A DNA stretch of 64,000 nt, taken from Elymus sibiricus (lineage: Eukaryota; Streptophyta; Magnoliopsida; Poales; Poaceae). Where the stretch lies: the NCBI GenBank assembly GCA_039707655.1, contig CM077666.1, positions 238,234,166-238,298,165 of the forward strand, given 5' to 3'. Position numbers and translations under genes: made by a program. Below are positions 34,736 to 47,000 of the stretch, piece by piece (the first letter of the stretch is position 1; each line of letters starts with the position of its first letter). Below the pieces are notes generated by a model, which was given only the letters and a program-made list of their open reading frames with translations, searched no databases and was not told where the DNA came from.

Positions 34736-35095
34736 CTGTCAACTAGTAAGAGAGGGGGAGACAATGCATGCGAGAGAGGACTAAAGAGTGTGTGCATGCG
34801 AGAGACACGAGGCAGAGATATGTACAGAGGGGGGGGGGGGCGGCGAAGACTATGCGTGCGTATGCATGTGAGAGAAATAGTGTTTGTGATTGAGATTAGT
34901 GAAAAGAGTCGTAGATAGTAGTAAAAGAGAGAGGGAGATATAGAGTGTGTGTGTGCGTGAGACACTTCGGGAGAGAGGGTGAGCATTTGTGAGAGAGAAA
35001 GGCCGATGGATATATAGTGTGTGCGCGTATGCATGAGAGAGAAAGATAGTGTGTGTGTGTGAGGAGGGGCCGAGGGAGAGTGCATCTATGCGTAA
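34736..35095. repeat. GAGAGA/GTGTGT microsatellite region with G12 run
   Basis: Degenerate GAGAGAGG and GTGTGTG repeats with a run of about 12 guanines at 34829-34840. No gene. Confidence 0.7.
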
Positions 35096-35930
35096 GGGAC
35101 TGTTCTACCCATTAAATTAAAATATAAATTGTATTTAAAAAATTGGATGAGATCTTGAAATTTGCAATTCGCGTATGAACGAACATTGGTCTAGCAAACA
35201 TCCATACTCTATCGAATTCAAGCATGTGTATGGTATTATTTCACATTATTGATCCATAGTCAGTAGTTTGAAATCCAGACAATGCATGGCTCTCGCAATT
35301 CATATATAAACATGAGTACACTCTGCGGTCAGTGTCAACCACGTTATACATAAGAAACATACATAGTATACATTCCAAATTGCTAGCGACGAAATAGAAT
35401 ACATTTTGAATTCAACATAAAAGTGGTTTCAAATATTCGAATTCATAGGAAGTGCATTCAACTATTTGAATTTGAGATAATGACATTTGTAAATCACATC
35501 TAAAAAGGGCATCAATCTTTGTTGATAATATATAGTCGTGTACAAAATAGATTCAAGTTTACCTCCTCCAGTCCAAAATAATCGTAGCTATAGGATTTTC
35601 AAGAGTCAAAAATTTCAAAAGAATCGTATAATTTAATGAGGTTTTTAAACATACAATGTCAATTATAATGAGGTCTATAATTAGGAAAGTTCAACTAAAG
35701 AGTATTGTAAACGTGAATGCTTCTGGTTAAAATTTTGAACAAAGCGCCAAAAGAGGCTCTCCTCGCCCGAAACCGCGCGAGACCAATGTTTGGTAGAAGC
35801 AAATTACCATCCTAACTCTGACCCATGAAGCCTACTGGCCCGACATCCAGAAGTCTAAACCGGGGTAGGTTTGCAATTTCACCGAGACACCACACAACCA
35901 CCTCCAAAAAACATTCATATACTGCAGGCG
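35096..35930. other. AT-rich intergenic DNA with decayed Stowaway-like end
   Basis: The phrase CCTCCTCCAGTCCAAAATAATCG near 35564 resembles a Stowaway terminal repeat (CTCCCTCCGTCC...), but no matching right end was found. Nothing else is recognisable. Confidence 0.35.
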
Positions 35931-36506
35931 CCTAAATGCCGATGCGCTCGGCAGAAATCACTCCCGCCCACTATTTTGGACACGTGAGATTACCGTCCTA
36001 CCCCCGACCCGCAGCATGTCCGAATTTTAGATGGGGCAAAGTTTGTAACTTTCCCCAGATTTCAAACAAGCGCGTCCCGGAAACATGGTTCCCCATTAGC
36101 TTCCCCCCTCCCTCGTCTGATTCCCCATTCATACTCCGTGGGCGCCAAAACTCCCTCTCCACCAGCCGCGAAACCCCAGCCGCCTCCGTCCGCCACCCCA
36201 TCGCACTGATCCACCGCCGCCCTCCTCCATCATGCCGGAGCTGATACCCCGACGTCGTCGTCCACCGCAAACTCAACCGCAGCACCCTCCATGACTTAGC
36301 AGTTGAAGCCGAGGCAGAGCTGCCTCCATGATGCGGACGTGCGCCGTACCCGAGCCACTTCAACCCCTCCGTCCTGCGCCTCACCGCTGTAGCTCCAACG
36401 TCGTAACCGTCCACCGCACTGGAGTTGTTCCCGCTACACCGTCGTTCGCCACCTCGGATCTTCTTCCCCGCCGCCGACAGAGGGCCACCGCACCACACTC
36501 AACTAC

Positions 36507-36734
36507 TTGGCTATGGGTTCGTCCAAGGCTCCACCGTCCTCCACAACATCTTGTTTCCAGCGAACCACAAGAGGATCATCGAAAAAACAGAAGGAGGACA
36601 CAACATCGCCAGCCGATATTAGTACTCCTCTTCCCTTATTCTTGCAAATCTCTCACACGGTATTCATCCCACAAAAGAAACTAGTTGACCAGTTCTTACT
36701 GCACATTCTTCCTGATACTAGATGTTCCAAGTAA
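36507..36734 (+). CDS. Hypothetical 75-residue ORF in a GC-rich gene-like start
   Basis: The region 35930-36735 rises in GC content like a grass 5' exon. The ORF starts MGSSKAPPSSTTSCFQRTT and contains SSKKQKEDTTSPAD, similar in style to the exon-like module at about 38915 (SKKRKEGDD). It may be an early exon of the same decayed gene as the tandem modules downstream. Product unknown; splice sites could not be fixed. Confidence 0.3.
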   Translation: MAMGSSKAPPSSTTSCFQRTTRGSSKKQKEDTTSPADISTPLPLFLQISHTVFIPQKKLVDQFLLHILPDTRCSK

Positions 36735-37399
36735 CTTGCGATGCACAAGGTTTCCCCCCGTTTACTATTTCACTTTAGCTAGAGGTCCGTCGCCTGCCTG
36801 GATTTCAATTCAGTGTCGGTTGATTCCCAATTAAAGCAAGCACCACCCGCAGAGGCGCACGGAGCACCTAGTCCGCCTGTTCGCCGGGGAAGCAGCGCCT
36901 CTGTGTCTATCTTAGAGGTGTGTGTGGCCGAGGAGCTGCTGACGCCTGATCTGGAGGCCCGCCGGGCTTAAAGGGATGGCCAAGGGGCGCTGCCAAGCAC
37001 GGTGGTGGGGTGAGGTCGAGGGGAGGCCAGTCCGGTGGAGTCAGGGGTCTGGGCTGGTGGTCACTGGCAGTTCGAGGAAGATCGTCAACAGTGACTGGCG
37101 GGAGGTAGATGAAGGCCATCTGCCTGTTCCTTATAGATCAGACGGTGCAGAAAAAATTGACTGACCTATTTGTTTTCAGTCAATTGTTATTTTCATAGGA
37201 CCACATGTGGTGGTTTGCTGGAGGATTACCTGCACTTCCCAGCCATCCCTGTGCTCATATTTCAAAAGCCTAGAATCTAATTTCATGTGCCATGCATGTT
37301 GTAGAGCTATCATATGTCTGCCGTCATTTATTTTTGACCCACCTGCTATCTGATACTTTTACACTGTACTACTTGTGCACAAACTACACCCATACTCTC

Positions 37400-39460
37400 T
37401 CACTATTGTTTTGTTATGCATGGGTATTTCAGAATCTCAAGCACAGTATTCCAAAAAGAAAATAGAGCAGTCGCTCCAGTTTGCATTGAGGATTGGAAAG
37501 ACACGGTTTGACGCTCTAATGAAGAGTGTAGTGTCATTCGATGAAGACTGTCGACGTAGCTCTGTAGTTGATGACTCCATTCGTCATACACCATCATCGT
37601 AGGTGCTTGCTTTAACTTCGGTGTCATATGTGGTTGCATGTTGCATATGGTGTCTACCTTGTATTGCTTCTAAATTGGTTAAATTGCATCTGCTTAGCCA
37701 TATACTATGAATATGACATGCCTTCCTGTTTTTTGTACATACTGCATCTATCTATTAACCATGTTCTTACATCAAACTAATGTTCTCGTGTATCCCTCAT
37801 CAATCACTTATGATGAGACAGGCACACCCGTGGGTTAGTGTGAGACGTGCTACTCTTTTAAAGAGTGCAGTGTCATCCTCCCCACATGATTCTCAACAAA
37901 CAGCAAGGCTACATGAAGATAGTCAGCGTAGCTCTGTAGTTGGTGACCGCATTTCCCCTACACCACCATCGCAGGTGCTTGCTCTAACTTGGTAGTGTGA
38001 TATGTGGTTGGATGTTGCATATGGTGTCTAGCTAGTAATTCTTCTAATTTGGTTAAATTGCATCTGCTTAGTTTGCACATTATAGCTGCGAATATGACAT
38101 GCCTTCCGGTTTTTGGTACATAGTGCATCTGTCTATTAACCATGTTCTTACATCAAACTAATGTTCTTGTGTATCCCTCATCAATCACTTCTGATGGGAC
38201 AGTCACACTCGTGGGTTAGTGTGAGCCACCCTACTCTTTTAAAGAGTGCAGTTTCATGCTCCCCACATGATTCTCAAGAAACAGGAAGGCAAGATGAAGA
38301 TAGTCAACGTAGCTCTATAGTTGATGACCACATTTCCCCTACACCAGCATCGCAGGTGCTTGCTATAACTTGGCAGTGTGATATGTGGTATCATGTTAAG
38401 TATGGTGTCTAGCTTGTATTGCTTCTAATAAGGGTAAATTGCATCTGCTTAGTCTACGCCTATACCTGTGAATATGACATGCCTTCCTATTTTTGGTACT
38501 TACTACATCTATCTATTAACCATGTTCTTACATGAAACTATTGTTCTTGTGTATCCCGCATCAATCACTTACGATGAGACACCTTTATTCATTGCATATT
38601 GCATATGATTTCTAGCATGTAGCTATGTATTGCTTCTAATTTGTTGAAATACCCTTATTAGCCCGCCCTTTTTATTTGGCAGAGTGATATTGGTTGCATC
38701 TTTCATATGGTGTCTAGCTTGCATTGCTTCTAATTAGTTGAAATGCCTTCTGCTTAGTTCACACATCATAGGTGTGAATATGCAATGATGTCCTTTTTTC
38801 GTACATGTTCCATCCTCCAATCATGCGGTTGCCTTACATGAAAGTAGTGTTTCATGCATCAATGAGTTCTGAAAAGCAGTTTTTATTCCTTTTCCTTGTG
38901 GGTTTGACTTGACAAGGCAAAATCAAAAAAGAGGAAGGAAGGGGATGATGGTGGTCCTCTGCCGCAACATAAACAGACCATCTCTACACATTCTCCTTGT
39001 ACTGCTAGTGCATTACAAGTTCCAAGTCTCATCTCCCCTACTCCACCATCCTAGGTGCTTGCTCTAACTTGGCAGTGTGATATCTGGTTGCATGTTGCAT
39101 ATGGTGTCTAGCTTGTGTTGCTTATAATTAGGGTAAAATGCATCTGGTTAGCTTACACATTAAACATGTGAATATAACACGCCTTCCTGTTTCTGGTACG
39201 TACTATATATGTCTAACACACTATGTTCTTACATCAAAGTACTGCTGTTGTGTATCCTGCATCAATCACTTACGATGAGGCACCTTTAATTTGGCAGTGT
39301 GATATTGGTTGCATCTTGCATTGATTTCTAGCTTGTACTGCTCCTAAATTTTCGAAATTCCACTTATGACGAGACACTTTTAACTTGGCAGAGTGATATT
39401 GGTTGCATCTTTCATATGGTGTCTAGCTTGCATTGCTTCTAATTAGTTGAAATGCCTTCT
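37400..39460 (+). repeat. Tandem array of about 375-bp units, each with an exon-like module
   Basis: The boundary phrase (C/T)AG|GTGCTTGCT...AACTT recurs at about 37603, 37975, 38355 and 39055 (steps 372, 380, 700). Each is preceded by a short open block, such as EDSQRSSVVGDRISPTPPSQ and DEDSQRSSIVDDHISPTPASQ, and followed by a shared intron-like block with GGTGTCTAGCTTG and CATGCCTTCC. Units near 38600 and 39300 kept only the intron-like part. Two module ends read CAG and two read TAG before the GT donor. It looks like exon-plus-intron amplification within an unknown gene. CACTA3 begins at the end of the last unit. Confidence 0.65.
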
Positions 39461-39462
39461 GC

Positions 39463-39990
39463 CACTGGTGCAGCGACCTGCTATACAAATGGTTTTTACC
39501 CCCTTTCCGCGACCGAGTTTTAAACCGTCGCACTTGGTATTCTATGGTGCAACGTTTACGATGCACGCCCCATCTCAAACAGTTCACGATTGTAAAACGT
39601 GTATGATAAGGAGACTATTACACACATTCACTTCTCCCGAACCGTATGCGATATATAATTAAGAAGATTAGTTAATCATCATACGAGTGTCGGATAGGAT
39701 TACGAAATGTTGGACTGTCGTTCCAGTGTCGTACAGGATAACTCTCGCACACGCTATTCTGTGTTGCAAACGTTTACGATGCGTACGACATCAGAAACAG
39801 TTCATGATTGTAAACCGTGTACGATAAGGCAACTATCACAAACATTTAGTTTGCTCGCACCGTTTGTGATATTGTCTAACATCACACACGCTTTGCAAAT
39901 GGCAACTGTGTGCATGGTCGCACACGTTTTCTCTCTGTGAACCGTGTCGGATTATGATGTATATCACACACGATGTGCTTTACAGACCGT
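39463..39990. mobile_element. CACTA3 left terminus and subterminal array
   Basis: Starts CACTGGTGCAGCGACCTGC, a CACTA-type terminus, inside the tandem array after tgc. It is followed by many CGCACACGGTTT and AACCGTGTGCG motifs in both orientations. The same motif recurs at 43268-43520 and near 60035, but no matching GCACCAGTG end is in the window, so the right limit is unknown. Confidence 0.7.
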
Positions 39991-40806
39991 GTGCGCCATA
40001 ATGACCTGCAGAGCGTATTTTCGCCCTAATTTAATCGCTTCTATTTAAAATTGTACCAAATTTGAATTTGAAAGTAGGCTATAACTTTATTCATATCCAT
40101 CAGGTTCAGCAGCCAATGCATTATTCGATTCACAGGTACATATGTTCAAGAGTTATATAAAAAAAAGAATTACATATGCACCAAATAAAGAATGATGAAC
40201 CAGGGTTGTATACTTGTACTATTAAAGACGGTAAAGAAAGATGCGAAAGACATTCTGGTTGTTGAACAAGGTGAAGCGGAATGCCCATATTGTGCCCTCC
40301 TCCATGCAGAAGGCACGCACGACTCTAGTCAAACCCCTTGTGATGGCCGACCGCCCATCCTTCACTGTCTTCATGAGGACATCTAGATAGTCATTGTGTT
40401 CTGGTAGAAATATGTTAACCTTTGCATGCCCACCAATCATGTAGTTTGAGAGGTAATCTTGAGTAAATTGCTTTGGGAACCACTGCAAAGGAAAAAGATT
40501 CAGACATTGTCATCTAACACAACTCATTATGGGCAGTAAAAAGAAGGCTGCAAAGTTCTTACTTACCATCCTGCAGTACACTGTTGTCTTGGATAAAGTG
40601 TAAACAAATAGTTTAATTGCCATCTTTTGACTCATTTTACTAGCAATCTTTATCAGTTTCCTCACTTGATGCTAGTTCATGAATATCTCATTGCCCCATA
40701 CGCAAAAAGGGTCGAAGCACGGATCTTTACCAATGACATATGTACCTAAAAGCACCAAGTTAATATTAGAAGCTAAACAACAATTGCACAATGATGTAGT
40801 ACAACA

Positions 40807-40896
40807 CTCCCTCCGTCCCATTATATAAGATCTTATTACAACCAATATACTCACATATTGGATAAATTAACATCTTATATTATGGGGCGGAGGGAG
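40807..40896. mobile_element. Stowaway MITE
   Basis: CTCCCTCCGTCCCATTATATAAGA...TATTATGGGGCGGAGGGAG, about 90 bp with terminal inverted repeats typical of Stowaway (Tc1/Mariner group). The expected TA flanks have mutated (ca and tt). Confidence 0.92.
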
Positions 40897-40899
40897 TTT

Positions 40900-41439
40900 A
40901 TTACATTGTTACAAATATCGGCCGATTAACTGCAGTTAACTGTTGTTGTGTTGTTGCTGTTGCTGCTCTTCTATGTATATCTAGACATCATCAGAACATT
41001 AAGGTAACACTCTTCCTTGTTGTTATGTAGCCTAGGATTGCATATTTAGACATTCAGTACAATTCATGTTGCTATGTGGCCTCAGATATATTAGATATGG
41101 CCCTAGTTAACCTACCGATAAATGGGTTACATATATATTCAGTTAAATGTCCGATTCGCCGATTAATCCCTTATCAGCTCCCGGCCTATATGGTACCAGC
41201 TACCGATATCCTGAACAGTGAGTATATATAAGCCATGGGATGAAACTAACCTCGATGGAAAGCAGCAGTCGTTCCCAATATTGTCCCGTGTAAGTACATA
41301 GAAAGGCATGTTAAGCACAACAGGCTAAACATCAACCAAATATATCCATGGTAGATGACATAATCTCCAAATGATAGCTTCAGTGTGTAGGTTTAAGCAT
41401 GCTAGTTAAGCAAACAAGAAGTGGAAAGGTGTGTTAACT
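40900..41439. other. AT-rich intron-like sequence
   Basis: No coding potential recognised. It lies inside the inferred large intron of the CACTA3 gene. Confidence 0.4.
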
Positions 41440-42290
41440 GCACAGTTCATACTTGCACATATAGAACATCACATTGTGAATAACTGAAATAAACAAGGCA
41501 TACTACGAACAACCAAAGATAGCAATTGAAACTGGACATATGCTAACTATAAACAACCGAACAACCAAAAACCATTAAAAGAGGTATATGCTCGCTACAA
41601 CAGGCTTAATAGCAAGCAAATATAGTCATTCGTATTGGTATTGTTGAAACTGGTATTGATGAAATTGAACTGCAAAGTTCATACTTGCACATATAGAACA
41701 TCACTTTGTGAATAACTGAAATAAACAAGGCATACTACGAACAACCAAACATGGCAATTGAAACTGGATATATGCTAACTATAAACAACCGAACAACCAA
41801 AAACCGTTAAAAGGGGCATATGCTCGCTACAACAGGCTTAACATCAACCAAATAGTCATTCATATTGGTATTGTTGAAACTGGTATTGATGAAATTGAAC
41901 TGCACAGTTCATACTTGCACATATAGAACATCACTTTGTGAATAACTGAAATAAACAAGGCATACTACTAACAACCAAAGATAGCAATTGAAACTGGACA
42001 TATGCTAACTACAAACAACCGAACAACCAAAAAAGTTAAAAGAGGCATATGCTAGGTATAACAGGCTTAACAACAAGCAAATATAGTCATTCATATTGGT
42101 ATTGTTGAAACTAGTATTGATGAAATTGTACTACACAGTAAATAGTTGCACATATAGAGCATCACACTGTGAATAATTGAAATAAACAAGGCATAGTGCA
42201 AACAACCAAACCTAGCAATTAAAACTAGACATATTCTCACTACAAAAGGGGCTCGACAAAACAAATCATGGGTTCCCCCCTGTGAAGAGG
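41440..42290. repeat. 231-bp tandem repeat, about 3.7 copies
   Basis: AATAACTGAAATAAACAAGGC recurs at 41479, 41711, 41941 and about 42172, a period of 230-232 bp, with a few percent divergence. It lies in the intron of the CACTA3 B3-like gene. Confidence 0.93.
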
Positions 42291-43121
42291 CACAGCAAAA
42301 CAAATCATGGGTTTCCTCACTTGTCACAGATGGGCTCCTTCGCATGGGAAGAGCACGGACTCTGGGTGCGCTCCATGTTGTCACAGATGGGCTCCTTCCC
42401 CTTGGAAGAGCACGGCTGTAGGGTGCCCTCCCTGATGTCGCAGATGTGCTCTTTCCCCTTGGAAGAGGTGGAGAGGGTGCCCTCCTCGTGGTCGCCGTTG
42501 ATGAGGTCTGCCTTGGCAGCTGAGGATCCCAAGCCTGCATCGCAGAACTTGTCCTTCAGAAATGACAAAAGGGGCTCGATGGTGATGTAGGATAGCAAAT
42601 TCTTGACAGTGAGCTAGATGAGATTAGCGGCGGTGCCATCGATGAGATCGTCGGTGGTTGAACCTGAGGGGTTGGGGGTGGGCCACTTAACCTATGACAT
42701 AGCCCGCGTCAGGCAGTTGCTGTCGATGACCTCAATGTCGTAGACAGCGTCCGCGACATGCCAGCATACTCTAGCCTACTGATTGAGAGCCTGCGGCCAG
42801 TAATCATCATCAGCTTCCTCGGCAGCCACCTCGTCGACGTCGGGCGAAGAGGCCGCGATAAACCTCTTTTGGGCCATTAGCTCCTGGAGCTCCACGAGAA
42901 GTGTAGCCGGGCTTAGGTTGCGACGCTCTGGAGTGGGGGAAGGGGATGGGGATGGGGATCTATGGGAAAGGGGGCGTTTGGCAAGCGTCATCTAAGAAAC
43001 TCAGGGCGGCTAGAGTATGGAGATCGGTGGGTAACCTGCACGAGCAAACCAGCAGATGTTGACGATGGAGGCGGCGCATCGGCGGTGGCGGCGACCATGC
43101 TAGGGTTTTGAGCGAGGGAGG

Positions 43122-43146
43122 GGTGGTGTGTGTGTGTGTGTGTGTG
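43122..43146. repeat. (GT)n microsatellite
   Basis: About 12 GT units, close to a further GTGTGTGTG at 43164. Confidence 0.9.
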
Positions 43147-43267
43147 CACGCGGAGTTTTTGGGGTGTGTGTGTGGAGGGGGGGCAAGGTGGTGTTTGAGG
43201 AAATGATGCGGGTATTGAAAATTTTACTAGGCGGGAGTAAAATGCCGGGGCTACTGAAAATTTGGAT

Positions 43268-43610
43268 GATAGGATTGAGCAACAAACATCGCACATGGTC
43301 CAAACATAACAACCGTGTGCTATCAAATAGAAAAACCCTCCAGGCGGCTAGATATTTTTGAGGGATGCAGGCGGGAGCGGGAGCGAACAACATCGCACAC
43401 GATCGGAAGACAATAACTGTGTGCTATCAAATAGAAAAACCCTCCATACGGGTAGATATTTTTTAGGGATGCAGGCGGGAGCGGGGGGGCGGGGGCAAAC
43501 AGCATCGCACACGGTTGAAACATAATAATAGAGTGCTATCAAACAGAAAAACCATCCAGGTGGGTAGATATTTTTGAGATTGCGAGGGAAGCCTCGTCGA
43601 GCCCAATCTA
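43268..43610. repeat. About 108-bp tandem repeat with CACTA3 subterminal motif
   Basis: TAGATATTTTTGAGGGATGCA recurs at about 43349, 43454 and 43565. Each unit includes CATCGCACACGATCGG or a variant and GTGTGCTATCAAATAGAAAAACC. This looks like the other subterminal flank of CACTA3, without its terminal repeat. Confidence 0.8.
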
Positions 43611-43689
43611 CTACGCTGATGTGGGTGACAGGAGCACGGGCATGGCACACGGGTAGTCTGAGGGTACCGTATGTGTTGCGTGGCTAAAA

Positions 43690-44050
43690 AACCATGGGAA
43701 AGGGTCAGAACATGAATACACTTGCATGTGGACGAAATATATGTATGCAAAGGCTGGTTTGATGTTCAAATACCCAATGCACAACTTTGATGTGGCACCT
43801 GTCTCACAAAGCGCACATTATTGCTAGTCCGCCACCCGCCCCCCACTTCGTGTCGGCGGGAGGGGAATCCTAGCTATGAATGCATGCCCCCAAATAGCTA
43901 GGTCTGACATATCACACCCTACCATAACACTAAACCTATAGGAGTCCATCATGGTCAAACCCCCCTTTCACTTCCGGTCAAAGGTGGACCATGTGCAGGT
44001 CCACAAATGTGTGCTTGTGGCGCGAGATGGGTGAGACCACATACGAACCA
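43690..44050. repeat. Irregular ~350-bp tandem array, left part
   Basis: One unit with AATACCCAATGCACAACTTTG and TGTGGCACCTG, continuous in type with the array at 55288-57470. The array was split by element F. Confidence 0.8.
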
Positions 44051-47000
44051 TGTAACACCCCAAAAATCGGGTTATCGATTTTTGTGCTGTTATTCCTTCC
44101 TAGCTTTCCTCTCCCAAATTTTTTCCTCTAGAATCTGGTAAGTGACTAGGTGAATCCAGACAATCTTCAACCTCTCCAGACATTTCTCATGCTCTTGTGT
44201 CAACCAAGCTCTCGTTAGTAAACCCCGAATTTCATTCAAACCCTAGTTCCAAAATATTGGAACTGGAAATCCTACCATTGTGTTTACAAAGGAGCTATCA
44301 TTTTCCTTGCTCTGTTGATCCTCCCAAAAATTTCCAGAGATCCTCCTTCAGTCATGAACCCTAGATGTGCAAAAATATTGCCAAGTCATATGCAATATTT
44401 TTCATCTAGACTTAATTCCTTTTTCTGCCTTTCTGAGGAATTAAATCCAGGAAATTATCTATCCATCTCCAAAGTTCATGAAAACTTGTGGAGATATTAT
44501 TTGTGATCATGTTGAGCTCTCACAAAAATATTGGCCATAATTAAATAAGGGAAATTGCATTTTCCTATTTAAAGCCAATATAGCAATTTGGGGCCTTTCC
44601 AAAGGAACTACCATTTTGGTAGCCAAGAAAAATACCAAATAATTTATTGAGCTTATCCTATCCATATATTCACCATTTCCATCAAAATCTCAAGTTCCAC
44701 AATTCAAATTTTGAGCACAGCATCCATTTGCAAATTCTATCCAGATTTCCAGTTTGCAAAGGAAGTGCTTGAACCCTTGATCTTTTTGGGCTGAAATTTT
44801 TCAGGGTGATTAACAATGATAAATCACCTCTGGATACCAAAAACCAGCCCATTTCATCTAGCCAACCTTCCCCAGTAAATTATCCAAATTTCTGTCCAGA
44901 TTGCATCTCTGTGAAGGAAGTACCTTCATAGATGATCAAATTGAGCTAAAATTTTTCTAGCTATCTCTCATGACTATATCATCACCCTATACCAAAAATC
45001 AGCCAAATCTAACTAGCAAGTTGATCCCAACATCATCATTTGCATTTCTGGCCAGATTTCAAGGTTTCAAAGGAAGTACCATCTAGATTTGCCCATTTGT
45101 GCTAGAATTTTGTCAGCATGGCTACCTTAGTAGATCACTCACCCATGCCAGAGATCAGGCCAAGAGGAGCACTGTGTTGACCACACCACATGTCAACAGT
45201 TTGCTGCTGGAAACTATTTGACCTAGGTGTAGTCACACCAGAGCTCTCCCATGCCATCCAGCTGCACAAGTCAACTCAAGGAAGGAAGGAGAAAGGCCTA
45301 GACAAGGTTTGGCATGGAGTGCGGCGTGGCAACGCCGTGGCCACGCGGTGACCACGCGTAGAGCGTGCAAATGGGCGCTCTTTGCATTGGATGCTTCGGG
45401 AGCTCACTCCAGCAGGTTCCAGCTCGTCTGGGCGCACCTGCGAGCTCTCCACCGCACGCGTGTGCCCTCTGGTACATCTCCCCGTCATCCCGTAGCATTT
45501 GGACGGCCGTGCCGACATGGGTGCTCCGCCGGATCTTCGCCACGGCACCGGGCGCCCCGCAGCTTCGGCCGGCGTCCAGCTCGATCCGGAGCTCTCCACC
45601 GCGCGCGTGCGACAACTGGAGACTTCCTGCCCGCGTCCATTAGCTCGTTGGCCCACTGTGCCCACATCGATGTTCCGCTCGAGCAACGCAATGGCATCGC
45701 CTCTCGAAGCCTCGGCCATCGTCGCGTAGCCCTCCCCTCGGCTATATAAGTGTGCCCCGAGCCTCTCCCGAGCAGCAGCAAGCCCAGCCCCCTCCCATCC
45801 AAGCTCGGGGAGCTCTCCCCTCGCCCACGGCCGCGGCTCTGCCGCCGTTCCCCTCGGCTAATTCTGGCCGTGTGGCCCTGCTCCTCCTCTTCATTCCAGT
45901 CCTCGGCCTCCCCAGTAGTCCACCGAGCCGCCGCCCCCTCCAATTTCCGCCGGAGCAGCCCGTGCCCGCCACCCCAAGCGCCGCCATGGCCGTCTCCTTT
46001 GCCGCCCATGACCACCTCCCCTCTGAGCTCTCCCAAGCTTCCCGGCGACTGTCTTTGGGCACGGTGCAGCGCCTCGAGCTTGCCAGGCTCGTCGGCAGGC
46101 ACAGCCAGCAAGGGGAGCACCGGCGACGGGCATGGCTGAGCGGCCAACGGCCTCCTCTATTTCCCTGCAGCGTCGGGACAAAGAAGAGAAGGGAGGAGAG
46201 AGAGAAGGAGATAAGCCGGGGGCCGCCCGTCAGCCAGAGGAAAAAAGTCAACCCGGGCCCAGCGGCTGTAAGTGGAAGCGCACTCCGTGCGTTACGCTTT
46301 CTGTTCACTGAAAGCGCATTTCCAAAAATGCACTTTCGTTTTTTTTCAGCCGGCGGCCGAAACAGCTACTTTGCGAACGTTCATTCGTTAAGGGCCGAAA
46401 TGCACAGTTTTCTGTCCGTTTCTCCGCGACCGTAACTCTGATTGAGGTAAATCCAATGCCCACGTTTTCAGTTCGTCGAGCCCGTTCCGATGGTATCATT
46501 TTCATAATGGTTTCATACTATGACAATGACCATTTTGCCCTTGCCCTTCAATCAGCCCTTCGAGAGGGAAACTTTTCCGGCAAATCTTCCCGCGAGCTCA
46601 TCGCAGTTCTTCCCGGTGACTCCATCAACCCCAAGGCAAGCCAACCTCTTATCATGAGCTCCGTACTTGCGTGATGACTTTGCTTGCACCCCGTGTGTGT
46701 GTGGTAGTATATTTCAGATCATCTGTTAGTCTGCACTGACATAGCCCTTTATTTCATCTGTGCCAGATGCTAGTGTTATTTACCATGCGATATCATGAAT
46801 TGCTTTCCTGTCATATTTTCCCATGCTAATAGCAATCCTTTTAATACCATTATCATGTTAATGCTATGATTTGATCTCATGCCATGATTATCAATACTGT
46901 TATGGTTTTGTTATGCTACTGTTAAGAGATTGTTCCTGCTCATAAATGTTGATGTGATGGTACGATGGTGGAAAGGTTAAATTGAACTTATAAATTAAAC

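Larger units (their letters stand above)
40222..42991 (-). pseudogene. CACTA3-encoded B3-like protein gene, decayed
   Basis: Minus-strand gene. The first block from 42991 starts MTLAKRPLSHRSPSPSP and carries a repeated CSSKGKEPICDN segment. It has three in-frame TAG codons (about 42777, 42693 and 42616). A long intron holding a 231-bp tandem array and a Stowaway follows. An exon at about 40745-40567 (TYVIGKDPCFDPF, KLIKIASKMSQKMAIKLFVY) has one TAG, and the last exon at 40482-40222 reads WFPKQFTQDYLSNYMIGGHA, DGRSAITRGLTRVVRAFCM and IWAFRFTL. The last two exons together resemble a B3 fold, with the W.F..F start and a GT..AG junction between them. I infer DNA binding. The start could instead lie in the overlapping ORF from 43098. 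Confidence 0.6.

Noticed and set aside
45485..46435. Overlapping 188-227-residue ORFs in the GC-rich block of the element F LTR
   Set aside because: Present on both strands, frameshifted between the two LTRs and without recognisable motifs; treated as LTR sequence.
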